Part shown: positions 11,871 through 36,300 of the stretch, piece by piece
How positions within the stretch are numbered: the stretch's first letter is position 1
Layout: each line of letters starts with the position of its first letter
Assembly: GCA_964036195.1 (NCBI GenBank)
Contig: OZ038450.1
Span: 3,412,701-3,476,700, forward strand
DNA from: Sphaerolaimus hirsutus
Lineage: Eukaryota; Nematoda; Chromadorea; Monhysterida; Sphaerolaimidae
Reading direction: 5' to 3'
Length of the DNA stretch: 64,000 bases
Made by a program: the position numbers and the translations under genes
Notes under the pieces: generated by a model
The model's input: the letters and a program-made list of their open reading frames with translations, nothing else
Database searches by the model: none
Told to the model about the DNA's origin: nothing

Positions 11871-12114
11871 TACCGTATTTCTTCTAATAAATAGAAGGGC
11901 ACCCTTCTATTTTTTTCGCCAACGTTTTTACCCGCCCTTCTATTGTAGACGCCCTTCTATTGTAGACGCCCTTCTATTGTAGACACCCTTCTATTGTAGA
12001 CGCCCTTCTATTGTAGACGCCCTTCTATTGTAGACGCCCTTCTATTGTAGACGCCCTTCTATTGTAGACGCCCTTCTATTGGAGACCCGTCCTTCTATAA
12101 GAAGAAATACGGTA
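11871..12114. mobile_element. TA-type MITE with internal 17-bp tandem repeats
   Basis: TACCGTATTTCTTCTAATA at the left mirrors AAGAAGAAATACGGTA at the right. Between 11931 and about 12086 the unit CGCCCTTCTATTGTAGA is repeated about nine times. The terminal sequence places it in the ACCGTATT family. Confidence 0.7.
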
Positions 12115-13160
12115 ATACTAAAAATGCAATTAAGCAACTGCAAAATGGAACAAAATGACAACCAACTGCAAACATCAAAAGTCTCATTTCATGGTGCAGG
12201 AATACAAAAAAAAACTTAAAAAGCTTTTGCAAGAGGGCATAAAGCATCACAGAAGATGGAAAATAATGGAACGCATAAGCATAAGAGCATTTGAAGAGCA
12301 TAAGTAAACACTCTCGAACTGTGCAGAAATAATAAATATGTAGAAAAAACTCGATCATACAGTTAATCTAGCGCGGATGAAAACCCAAACACTATGGAGC
12401 CACACACGCTGGATTTCAACTGAATTTGTGTCAACTAAATTTTACTGAATAGTGTCATTTCAACTTTGCTATCTGATAGAGCATCGTTAAATATACGTCA
12501 TGCCACATAATTTCCATTTTTCTGCTAAATGTGGTGCTTTAAAAACTCTTTTGTGCTGTTAAGTTGACATTGAGTTGACACAAATTTGCGAAGTCAACTA
12601 GTGTGTGTGGGTCCTATTAAGCGAATATTTTTATTTAGAACTGCACAAAATACAACGATCAAACAGTTACGAAATTTATATAGCGCAATAGCTTTAGATT
12701 CAGATATTTTTTATGTACAGGATATTATTTATGTAACAGCTAAATCTACATACAATGGGGCTATTTCCACATTGTGAGTTCTCATAAAGTACCAAATTTT
12801 TCTTGACACTTGACATCACTTTCAAGTGTACTTTTATGCGTATAAAAATTCTTAATTTCCAGCATAATGCCTTGCAGAAAAAACGAAACTATCTAGAATC
12901 AGCAAACGGCTGCTCGAATACTCACGGAAACACTAATTTATCAGAGTTCACTTAGACAGACACGTTTTTCCCGCAAACCCACCAAATTTATCCAGTTGGC
13001 AGTCCCGCACCGTGTAAATGTCATGTAAGATGTCATGCCAATTTATTAAATGAAATGCAAAATGTCGAAACTTATTTTTATTTTTTTTTCAATTGCCATT
13101 TTACATGGCATTTGGCACTTCACTATCCACAGTACAGGGTGCAGGATTGCCGTCAGAATG

Positions 13161-13321
13161 GCCCCACACACGCTAGTTGACATAGACACCAAATGTCAAC
13201 TGGTACCGTTCCCAATTCAAAGCATGCGTTTGAACGTCGATCGTCGGCTCGTCAGCAAGCTTTGAATCGGTATCGGCACCAGTTGACAGTTGGTGTCGAT
13301 GTCAACTAGCGTGTGGGGGGG
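13161..13321. mobile_element. MITE with ACACGCTAGTTGACA ends
   Basis: GCCCCACACACGCTAGTTGA at the left mirrors TCAACTAGCGTGTGGGGGGG at the right; inside, GTCAACTGG and CCAGTTGAC form a second inverted pair. Related copies are at 16727, 34446 and 44716. Confidence 0.65.
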
Positions 13322-13440
13322 CAATAGCACATGTTCCGTCCACAATTGACAGCACACAATTTTAAAACGGCACGCAATTTAAGCAGTCAGGATTGAAGAC
13401 ATTCAACATAAATAGAACACTGATCAACTCCAATCGCGAA

Positions 13441-14491
13441 TCACCTACTGTACTTTGGGTTGCTATGCGCAAAGGGGCAAATCTGCTGGTTGGGGCAGCG
13501 GCGGCAAAGCGGCACCCTCTCCAGGGGGCACTCTCAGACCCTGTGAAAAGCCCTGTAAAATGTCAAATGTCATGCAAAGTGTCTAAAGTCATGTAAAATG
13601 CCCGGGAAAATGGCAAACGTACGTTTGCCATTTTCCCGGGCATTTTACATGACTTTAGACACTTTGCATGACATTTTACATTTTACAGGGCTTTTTACAG
13701 GGTCTGGGAGTGGCACCAGGCAGACGAGACGGCCGAATTCAGACATGTGCTCGGAGGTGTTGCTGAGTTCGGAGCTGAGTGGAAAAGAATGTTAGTGTAG
13801 TGTTTTAGGGGACTTTTTGACCCGGAAACGTAACTTCTGGGATTCGAATCTTAATATTAGCATTGAAAAATGGGCAATTTTGAGAAGATATTATCAGATT
13901 TTAATGATTTCAGAAAGTTTCTCAGAATAATGTTTTGAAAATAGAAAATAGAATAAACTCTCTCCGGAAATGAAATGATTTTGTAAATATGCTCTTCTCA
14001 TTAAAAAAGTTAAAAAAAAGTTAACTTGAAAAACTGGCGAAAAAATAAAAAGGTAAATGATTAAAAAAATTTTTTTTCCCATACTTAAATAAATACAAAT
14101 CTCCCGCTATTTTTTCAATGCTAATAAAAATTACTGAAAAATTGCGACCTGAGTGTAACTTTCACTGAAAAGCCCTATTCCACCACTAACCCCCCCCCCC
14201 AAATGTTCACCCTGAACACCTAGTTCCCAGTAGATACTCCAAAATCCCGTGGGGTCCCATTTTGGTGGAGTCTTCCAAATTTGAAGTCCATCCCAATCGA
14301 TGCATTACTCGTAGAACGTGATCATTATCGCTTATAACTTTCCCATCGCTGTCACACTTTTGATCCGGTTTTTCAGGGTCTGATAATGCCTCGCGCATAT
14401 ATTCCAAGTGCTCTCGCCAGTACGCCGGCTCCCATTTGGTGTTCACCGGCAAATCTGCGTTTTTTGAAGTCATGTGAAACTTGAAGTCCAT
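13441..14491 (-). CDS. Endonuclease III (NTH)-like C-terminal region with [4Fe-4S] cysteine motif; probably partial
   Basis: Coding exons (minus): 14491-14220, 13774-13717, 13521-13441, in phase, about 136 residues, stop at 13441-13443. The third exon completes a C-X6-C-X2-C-X5-C pattern (VCLERVPLCRRCPNQQIC), the iron-sulfur signature of endonuclease III and MutY glycosylases. Upstream, DNDHVLRVMHRLGW resembles the catalytic-Asp helix of endonuclease III (VDTHV..R..NRLGW). The helix-hairpin-helix segment with the catalytic Lys was not found, so this is either a broken paralogue or a gene with exons I could not place. Intron 1 is GT-AG; intron 2 is an introner-like MITE inserted just after the first cluster Cys-Leu. 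The ATG at 14491 follows an in-frame stop. Confidence 0.6.
13522..13716 (-). mobile_element. Introner-like MITE forming an intron inside the Fe-S motif (CTG/CTG)
   Basis: The exon ends GTCTGCCTG, the element runs from GTGCCACTCCCAGACCC to GAGTGCCCC, then CTG and the next exon GAGAGGGTG. Removing the element with one CTG restores C-X6-C spacing. The intron end is TG. The interior is an almost perfect hairpin centred near 13620 (AACGTACGTT loop). Confidence 0.8.
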
Positions 14492-14541
14492 CGCAATCTT
14501 TCAAGTTGAAAGTGATGGCGTTTTTTATGTAGCGTAACCTT

Positions 14542-14721
14542 GTGCCAGTCCCAGACCCAGTAAAATGCCCTGTAAAATGTCAAATGTCATGCAAAGTGTC
14601 AAAAGTCATGGAAAATGCAGTGCATAATACCCTAGGTTGCCATTTTGCAGGGCATTTTCTATGACTTTTGACACTTTGCATGACATTTTACAGGGCTTTT
14701 TACAGGGTCTGGGACTGCCCC
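14542..14721 (+). mobile_element. Introner-family MITE copy, opposite orientation
   Basis: Left end GTGCCAGTCCCAGACCC, right end GGGACTGCCCC, hairpin interior. It lies upstream of the endonuclease III-like exon and is antisense to it. No clear CWG duplication is visible (flanks CTT and ATT). Confidence 0.7.
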
Positions 14722-15020
14722 ATTGTGACATTTGAAGTTTCAAAAAATTGTTAAAGTTATTTGTCCCACGACAATGCAAATTATTTGAAAATCAAACTTT
14801 ACTTAAAACTTCTCTATTGTAGAACGCACGGTTTGCATTCAAGTTCAGTGACCGTTTTCTGACAAATCTACTGCGGTCGATATTTGACATTTCGGCCCCT
14901 CCCTGACTGTCGGAAATTACACACATATCCAGCACTATTTCAAAACAAGCGTCTAAATTTGTTTCAAATTTCATGACATCCGACAGAATGCTTTACAGGG
15001 TGTGGGACCGGTCCGGCATC

Positions 15021-15179
15021 GTGCCACTCCCGGACCCTGTAGAAAGCCCTGTCAAATGTCATGCAGTGTCAAAAGTCATGGAAAATGCCCTGCAAAATGG
15101 CAAACGTACCTGCCATTTTGCAGGGCATTTACCATGACTTTTGACACTTAGCATGACATTTGACAGGGTCTAGAACTCC
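15021..15179 (+). mobile_element. Introner-family MITE copy, degraded right end
   Basis: GTGCCACTCCCGGACCC at the left and GGGTCTAGAACTCC at the right bracket the family hairpin. It lies between the endonuclease III-like fragment and DDX47; no coding exon touches it. Confidence 0.6.
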
Positions 15180-15761
15180 TCCATGGCATACCAGCAAATT
15201 GAACACCATCAGACGCCGTAACTCAAATCTCACAAACCTTCCACATCACAAGCTTGCTCATTGTCACTCTTTTCCCGACTTTGTTCCTGCCCAGTTTGAC
15301 TGCATTGCGTGCTCAACAAATTCCCGGACACTTCCGCCGCATTTCTATTTTTTCGTTCAGCCCGCACGCGACCCAACATCGACATGCCAGACATTTTGCA
15401 ATTTAAAGGTGAAATATTCTGGAGGAAAATTGGTGGCATTAAATTTTGTTCTCGGATTTTCTCGTTTAAAGGGGTGCAGTGTTGGGAAAAATATCCGGAA
15501 AGTGTTTAAAAAGTTGTGAATGGGTTAAAAGATGGGTGAAAAAGCAAATCCAAAAGTAATGGGTCACATGCAGCGATAGATGAAACGCGGGACAAAATAG
15601 AAAATTGTCGAGATAGAAAAATAGTCATTCATTAATTATCTACTTGATAAAAATACATCACATCAAAAAGACAACAAAAAACACCACAAAATTGCCAACA
15701 TTTCAACAGAAAGATCAATTTCAACAGCAAAATTCAGCGAAATTCAACCGACAAAAGACAA

Positions 15762-20996
<5,235 letters not shown>

Positions 20997-21394
20997 TCTG
21001 TTTTTTTATTATAATTCTGGAGGGAATGTGTATTTGTATTGAATGGACGCGTGATATATTGATGTATCAATTAAATATTTCGCAATTTTTTTATCCTGGA
21101 CATCCTGGAAATTGACGAGACATCAGTAGAGCATCTGATGCAGAGTTGACTTGTAACCGGAACTGTTTCACGGTCAATCCAAATGCACAAGATGCTATCA
21201 ACGTAATTTATTCTGGAGAAGTCGACACTGGAATGATTTTAGTAGGGTCATAGTACAAGGCACTAAAATTTTCAAATGAAATACACAGCAAAATCGAAGA
21301 ATTGAAAGTTGTGTATGATCACAAAACAAACGATATGCAATTAAGTATTTACATCCGCCAGCGGCGGTGCCACGTTTATACGACTGAGAGCTAG

Positions 21395-21765
21395 TCTAAA
21401 CCCATTACACATCCTAACTCGCCACCAATCTAATCCTACCCATCACACATCTAGGATTAAGAGATTGGCATATTATTTGACGCGCCCACAGTCTACAGTG
21501 GGGGGGAACACAAAGCATTGACCTCTATACCTTTGTGTTTATCACCAACTGTAGAGTGGGCGTGGCGTGTCCAATAATATCACTATCATCCAACAAAGTT
21601 AGGGCGGGCCGACGATGGAAAAAATACATGCTGCCAGCGCCGCTGAATAATGAGCTAGTTTTGATTGAATGATAGACGTTTATCGACCCAACATGTAGAT
21701 AACGGCTGACCGCTGACCGCTATACATATATCCGCAGACTCTCTCTAGATGTGTAATGGGTTTAG
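21395..21765. mobile_element. MITE with TCTAAACCCATTACACATC ends
   Basis: The left end TCTAAACCCATTACACATC mirrors GATGTGTAATGGGTTTAGA at the right. Internal inverted pairs flank CACAGTCTACAGTG. It fills most of the DDX47-RECQL5 intergenic space; a further small inverted repeat lies at 21940-22045. No other gene was seen there. Confidence 0.65.
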
Positions 21766-22075
21766 ATGTGTACCGGCACAGGGCCGTTTATACCTTTGAC
21801 GAAGTTCACTCAAATCGATCGGATAAACGATCATGCTTGGAATCGGAATTTGTCAACTGAAAATGACTGTTAGAATGGGGGAATTCCAAAGTTGACTGAG
21901 CCTTGAACCCGGGGTATAAGCGTAAAGACATATTCATCACATGCTTACACTGGTTTATTACCGAAATGTCAAAAATCAGCGTTTAGCGCATTGAATTTAG
22001 CGCATTTTCGACATTTCGGTTCTAAACCAGTGGTTCTAAACACAATGCACTAAAACAATGGGAACCGAACGCTTT

Positions 22076-29950
<7,875 letters not shown>

Positions 29951-30301
29951 TTTGATGTCCTGGTTCAGAGTTGGCACTTTGCCAGGTATTGAGAAATTGT
30001 ATCCAATTCTTCCGTTAGGTTTTTGGGCCTAAATCGCAGTGATTATGGTAAAAACCTGTGTTGGAGAATTTGAGCATATCTCGACTTTGTGACGGTTCTT
30101 GTTGAAAAACTAGTGTCAAATAGCTTATTTTTGAGTTGATAGAATAAAGCAGCAAGTTCTTACGGATTGAGTAACGATTTTCACACTTCAGAGATAAAGC
30201 ACAAATATTTGGCCAAACTTCTAACTTTCCAAGAATTTTTTTACAAAAAAAACGAAATTCCGGATCGCATCTGTTGGATTACAGCCGTTTATCTCTCCGC
30301 G
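29951..30301. promoter_or_regulatory. Divergent RECQL5-SF3B1 intergenic region
   Basis: Only 351 bp separate the RECQL5 start codon (29950, minus) from the SF3B1 start codon (30302, plus). No other gene or transposon was recognised in it, so it must hold the 5' untranslated regions and promoters of both genes, probably as a shared bidirectional promoter. No clear TATA box was identified. Confidence 0.45.
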
Positions 30302-33300
30302 ATGTCTGGTCGTCAAGGTTTGTCTTATCATTCAACTGTTTCAATTAAAGTGTTTCAAATGTCATGCAAAGTGTCAAAGTACCTTTGACACTTTGCATGA
30401 CATTTTACAGGGCCTAGCAATTAAACCTTGTTAGCTATAAACAACAAAAAAAATCCCAAAATCCATCTCTAACCCCCCCCCCCAACCCCAAATTTCCGCA
30501 GACGTCGCCGCAGCCGCGGACGCTGCCCTAAAACAAGCTCGATCGACAACCGCGGGCGTGAATGAACAAGGCGAAAAAGTCGAGAAAATCGCTTTCGGTC
30601 GGGCGGGCGGTTTCGACAGCGACATTTATGGGTCGGTGCACGGCGGCAGGTCGATGCTGGTCGATTCCATTGCTGCTAATGATCAGGATGATGTTGGTTT
30701 GGGGGGGGGGGGTTGGTGTTTGTGGATGTTGATGTTTACGGGGTTTGTGAATGCTTATAATACGATATGTAAACTACCGTATTTGCTCGAATAGTTGTCC
30801 CTTGGAGACAAGGACGTACGCAGGGGGGGGGGGGCGGCCGCACCCCCCGTTCCCGGGTCGGACAGAAAAATTTGCCAGAAATGGCACTTTTCTGAGAAGA
30901 ACTTGTGGGCACTGAAAAATTTTTCATTTTTTGTGGGCGCAAATCCCCACCCCATTCTTTAATATCTATTTTCAGGTGTCAAATTGCATTAGAAAAGTGT
31001 CCAATAGTGCCAAAAGCGGACCGAGTACCATATATAGGCATAAATAGATACCTAAATGGTAGACGTTGGCGCCACCGGCAACGCCAATACTGCCATGGCG
31101 CTGGCGCCTACAAATGGCGCCAGCGCCATGGCTCCATTCCTTTACTATAGGGCCAAATTTTAGGGGGGGGGGCGCCGCCCCCCCCCCGTTCGTCGGGCTC
31201 CGTATACAATCCGCCCCCCCGCTCAAAAATCCTGCGTACGTCCCTGCTTGGAGACGAGTGACGAAAATAGGACTTCTCTTTGAAATGTCCCCCACTGATG
31301 GGCGGTAAAATTCCCCTGTTGAATACCTCGACCCTCAAAAAAATTCCACCAGAGAAATTTATCGAGAAAATACGGTGTATGTAGCGCGCCCGATGCCAGT
31401 TTCGCAGCCTCTGAAATGTCGAAAGTTTGTCAAACGTCATGTAAAATTATAATAAAAATCTAGAATATGTTTAAGAATATTTTTACATGTCACTTTCATT
31501 TCACATCTTTGTGTTCAAGCGTTCTGGCATGAAAAATGAGAACCTATAAACTTTCATCAACTTTTTCCTTTCAACTTTCATCATCAACAAATATTTTTAA
31601 AACAATATCCTCGCCTGACCAGAAACATCAATTTTTCTCAAGTGAATATAATTTCTCAGGATGATGTGGACGCTTCGGCGCAGTTTCTGCAAAATAAAAA
31701 AGCGACGTACACTGCACCAAAAAAGTTCCTGGATGAAGCCGCCAAAACTGCTGAGGTTTGTAAATTTTTATTCGTCTAAATTTATTAGAGTTGACAAATA
31801 CATTAATTTTAATTTGTTTGTATAGTCATAGGGGTAATTAACCAAATTTGAAGATATGAAATGAGCCGAATCTTTGCATGCGTAGAGTGCGTCATTAGGC
31901 GAAACTCGGGAGCACATAGATTTTTGTGAATCGAGAAACCCGAGACATAGATTGGGATCAGGGACGTATTTATCCAGGATTTTTGAGCGGCGCCTATAAT
32001 TTTACCTTAATGGTGATTGAATGGTGTCATGGCACTGGCGCCATTCCTAGGCGCCATGCTATGGCGCCATTGGCGTCTGCGCTGGCACCGAGAACCGCTG
32101 TATATGTATGTAAATATGCATACATATAGAGCGAAAAACGTATATTTGTGTACATGTAATGGGTATTTGGGATACAGGGATGTGCAGACAGTAGCTCATG
32201 CGACATAAGAAAATGCGCGATTGCGCGCAAATTTTTTGCAAACACCTAAAAATTGATACTAAAAATCGCATTTTCCTGCACATTTTCATCTCTCGTCCGG
32301 GAGGGGGGGGCTGCAGCCCCCCCCCCCCCCCCGCCCCTCCCCTGGATACGGCCCTGATTGGGATCCGGGTAGAAATTTTGATTGTTTCTTGAGACCGTTA
32401 CTGGGAAATTGGTCGAACGTCGACTATGCATTGTGTTTTCTTGGGTGTGAGTTGTCCGGCTTTAGATTGTTTGCATCGGAACATTGATCAAATAATCAGA
32501 CATTTCTCGAGATCCCATCTGAACCCCAGTTTTAGGGTTGCCAACACGTTGACTGCACTGTATCTGCTCAAATATCCGTCTTTTTCATTTACCAGAATAC
32601 GGACGTTTTTGCCGACACTCGCACAAGGACAATAGCCGAACGGGAAGATGATTACCACCAGCGACGGCACAAAATGGTCATCTCGCCGGAGCGAATCGAC
32701 CCTTTTACGTCCGGTCAGTTTTTGGGGTCTTGGTTTTTTTATCGAGGCTTTTTTGGAGGTGGGTCTTTTTTACAAATTTTGTCGCCAGGAACTATTTTGG
32801 GTTGATCATTATCGTTTCTGTTCTTTGGTGTGTCGGAAAAATTTTCCGGTAATTTTTTTCGATACCTCAATTATTCCGATTCATGTTTCGATGCACATTC
32901 AATCACTATCGCTCTGTCGCTGCGCACACTGGAAATTGAACTTGTCCATTTTTACTGTCCTAAAAATTATGCATCGCTCCACAATCTCAGCGTGGTAAAA
33001 CGGTGAAGGACACCAAATTTCCATCGTGTGCGCGTGACCACATTGTGACGAATTAAACATGTAGCGTGAAAAAATGCCAAGTAAAAACGGTTCCGCGCCG
33101 CCCGTAGGTGCGGACGGCTGCCAGCGACCAATGTGCACAAATATCTGTTGAACCTGACTCGTATGTTCTGCTTTACGCTCATTTTTTGACCGGCCCCTCA
33201 TTTCAATGTGACAAGTGGCTCTGTAACATTTTGTTGAGCCCGTTTTCGGGTAGGTTTTTTTAGCGTCTCCCAATCCCCGGAAAAAATACACGAGCGCTAC

Positions 33301-36300
33301 TACACCCAAAGCAATAATGAACTAGACACTTTATAGTTTATCGATATCGATTTCCATCGATCGACATTCGGGCTCGGCGGCGATTGGTCGATCGGCAAAT
33401 CGACAAAATTTCACTTGGATGGAATGCAACTGCCATCATTATGCGCCCTGTTTTTGTAGGATTTTAAGCATTTAGGTTTCCATTTAAAAATGATCTGGCC
33501 ATTTTGGTGGCAGTTGCCGGCTTTGAATCGGTTCTGAAACTTTATTACAATCGAAAATTGAAAAAACTTTTTTGGGGTTTTAAGCTAGATGTCCAAAAAA
33601 TGCCAAATCGATTCACAGCCCCAGGTACAGTCTGCATTATGTCATTACACCGGCGTTCATTTCTTTGTGGCTACACATTTCTCACAACACAGGCGAGATG
33701 ACACCCGATCCGCATTCGAGAACGTTCGCTTCGATCATGAAGGAAAAACAGATTGCTGAAGAAAAACAACAGGTGATTTTTGGTGTAGATTGTAATTTTT
33801 GATTTTTCTGAAATTGTGGGGCTGTAGGTAGTGGGTTTTGTAGGTTGACTGGAACTCAAAATCTATGACCGTATTTTTTTTTTTAAGTGACAACGCGCAT
33901 GTTTTTATTATAGGAAGGCATGCGTGCCAGGCACGTCCGGCGCGCCTGAGAAATGCAAACGAATCCTTATAATGATCGATTTCCATAGAAATTCGTTGAA
34001 ATTGAGAAAAACCATCATCGAAACTACCCAAACAATCGCAACCGCAGATCAGCCGCGAAATCAGCGACAAGTCCAAGGCGGGCGAGCTGTCGTCGTCGTC
34101 GGGCGCGGGCACGGGCGCCAACTCGGCGCCGGTGGCGGCCAAGCGCCGCAGGTGGGACATGTCGGGCGGCGAGGGCACCAACGGCTCAGCCATGACGCCC
34201 TCCGTGTTGGGCGGCGGCGCGAGCGGACACGACGCGACCCCGGGCGCCGCCACGCCCTCCAGCGCGCCTAAGAAGAGACTGGGCGTGGCTATTGGTGCGG
34301 CTGCTGTGGCTGCCAATGCGCCGCCCGCGGCTGCTCCGGCTGATGTGAGTGCTATTGGGGGGGGGGGGTTGGGATTGTTTTGCGTCTTTTTAGTTGGCCA
34401 GAAACAACAAAGAAACGGACGATGATTTTTCTACTAGTTCTATGGCTAGTTGACAACTACGCCAAATGTCAACTGGTTCAGTTCATCTCAATTCAATGCT
34501 TGTCCACGAACGACGTTCAGCCGCAAAGTGTTTATTTATGTTGCAAATGGGGGTGACCTTAACAGTAAAAAGTGTTTAAAAAATATTGCTGTACGTGCTT
34601 TGGGATATCGATCTGAACCAGTTGACATTTGGCGGTGTCGTCAACTAGTGTGTGTATGCCCATTGATCTAGTAGAAAAATCATTGTTCGTTTCTATGATG
34701 TTGTTTTCTGTGGGTAACGCGATTGTGTCAAAAATCGTTATCAGATTTTCACCGAAATCCTCAATTGTCACCCTTGCAGGCGGCTACCCCTATGGTTCAA
34801 CGTTGGGACGAAACTCCATCCCACATAGCACCCGGCGCGGCTACCCCCAGCGCGACCCCCGCGCAGCGCTGGGACGCAACCCCCGGGGGTGCGGTGACCC
34901 CCGCGCACGGGGCCCAGACCCCAGCCATGACGCCCAGGCGAAATAGATGGGATGAAACCCCTAGGGGTGAGTTTGGGGGTTGTAGTTTTTCGTGACTCAT
35001 TTTGCACCAAATACCGGTCGTCTTGTGACTGTCACTGGCGAGATGACTAAACGGCGGTGCGGAAATTAAATTGCCTGTTTTATTTCGACAACTGCTTGGT
35101 TAATTTAGCTGTTCTGTCGCAGATGGATAGGCAACAATTGAGTTTAACTGTATTACATTGCAATTTTTTGTGAAACGAATATAAATGCCGAATTTGATTG
35201 AATTATTCTCCCCTGTTAGACGGGTGAGAAAAAAATAATTCCCCGAGTCAGACGAGTGGGGAAAACACAATTCACCCTCCCCCCACTCAAAACATTCCAT
35301 CCTTTGGGCGTATGACAAATCTGTTGTGTCAAATTTAAACATAAATGGCATTTATAAAGCAGTAGTATGGAAACATTCTAAAAAAATATGCGAAAAAATA
35401 ATCCTCGTTGAATAATTCCTCCCTGAATAGTTCCCCCAAAAAAAGATTGACGTAAAATAATTCCCCATTCGAATTATTCGAACAAATACGTTATGTACAA
35501 AGTTGTATCAACGAGTAAAACGGTAAAAATCAGTTTCAGAGTGGATCCTTGTTTGGTGGTCAAAAGATAACGCGAGTTCCCACAGTCACTTCACAGTAAC
35601 CCCCCCCCCCCCGCTCTCCCCCAGAGCACATGACGCCCGGGATGACCCCCGGCTGGGCGGAAACGCCCCGCGTGGACCGCATGGGCAGCGACGCCGACTC
35701 GGCCAGCGCGCAGCCGTCCATCAAGGCTGAAGACACGCCCAGCGCGTCGAAAAGGAGGTCTAGGTGGGATCTGACCCCCGCGCAGACGCCGCAACAGGCG
35801 GCGGGGGCGAACACCCCTGGACAGTTCACGCCTAGTGGGGCGGCTGCGGGTTTGTGGGGGGGGGGGGTATTTTGTGGCCGTTTTTTTAGAGATGATGACT
35901 TTTTTGCTAGTGGGGCCGGAAACTTGTGTAGATTTTCACCCGCGAAACTGGTTGCGTAAATAAACCGGCGCAAGAAATGTATGAATCTCTGAAATTTTGG
36001 GATTTATCTGTCGAAAAGATCATATATTAGGTACCGTATTACATCGAAATACCCCCATGGGGGTTTATTATTTCGCCAGCAAAATTTGAGGGGGGTTAAT
36101 TCGAGGGGGGGTTTATTCGAGGGGGGGTCTTATTATTTCGTCAGAAATTTTCGTAAGGATCGTAGTAAATAGTAGGCATTTGCATGCTCAAAACAGGTAA
36201 TAAATGTGTCCAAACAAGATATATTTGGACATAAAAACGTAGATTAGCTACACAAACATGTCCATGTGTAGCTGCAAAACAGATAAACAGTAATATACAT

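Larger units (their letters stand above)
9723..13440. other. Intergenic stretch made of repeats, no gene recognised
   Basis: Between the F-box gene and the endonuclease III-like fragment only repeats were found. They include introner-family copies near 9829-10000 and 12996-13140, MITEs at 10724, 10843, 11871 and 13161, and AT-rich unique sequence at 12120-12950. The open frame at 10386-10643 (+) has no recognisable domain and a TTG start, and is not called. Confidence 0.6.

Noticed and set aside
11931..12086. Regular 17-bp repeats as a CRISPR-like array
   Set aside because: Units are contiguous without unique spacers and lie inside a eukaryotic MITE.
14792..14974. Minus-strand open frame with FEIVLDMC resembling the start of an endonuclease III core
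   Set aside because: Similarity is weak and the order relative to the 14491 exon does not fit the family.
15238..15394. Minus-strand ATG exon candidate (MSGMSMLG) with a GTTTGT donor, as first exon of the endonuclease III-like gene
   Set aside because: Its phase does not join the exon at 14491 and no linking exon was found.
34768..35010. Minus-strand Gly/Pro-rich open frames opposite SF3B1 exons 6-8
   Set aside because: Shadows of the TP-rich SF3B1 coding exons; the plus strand has the conserved RWD motifs.
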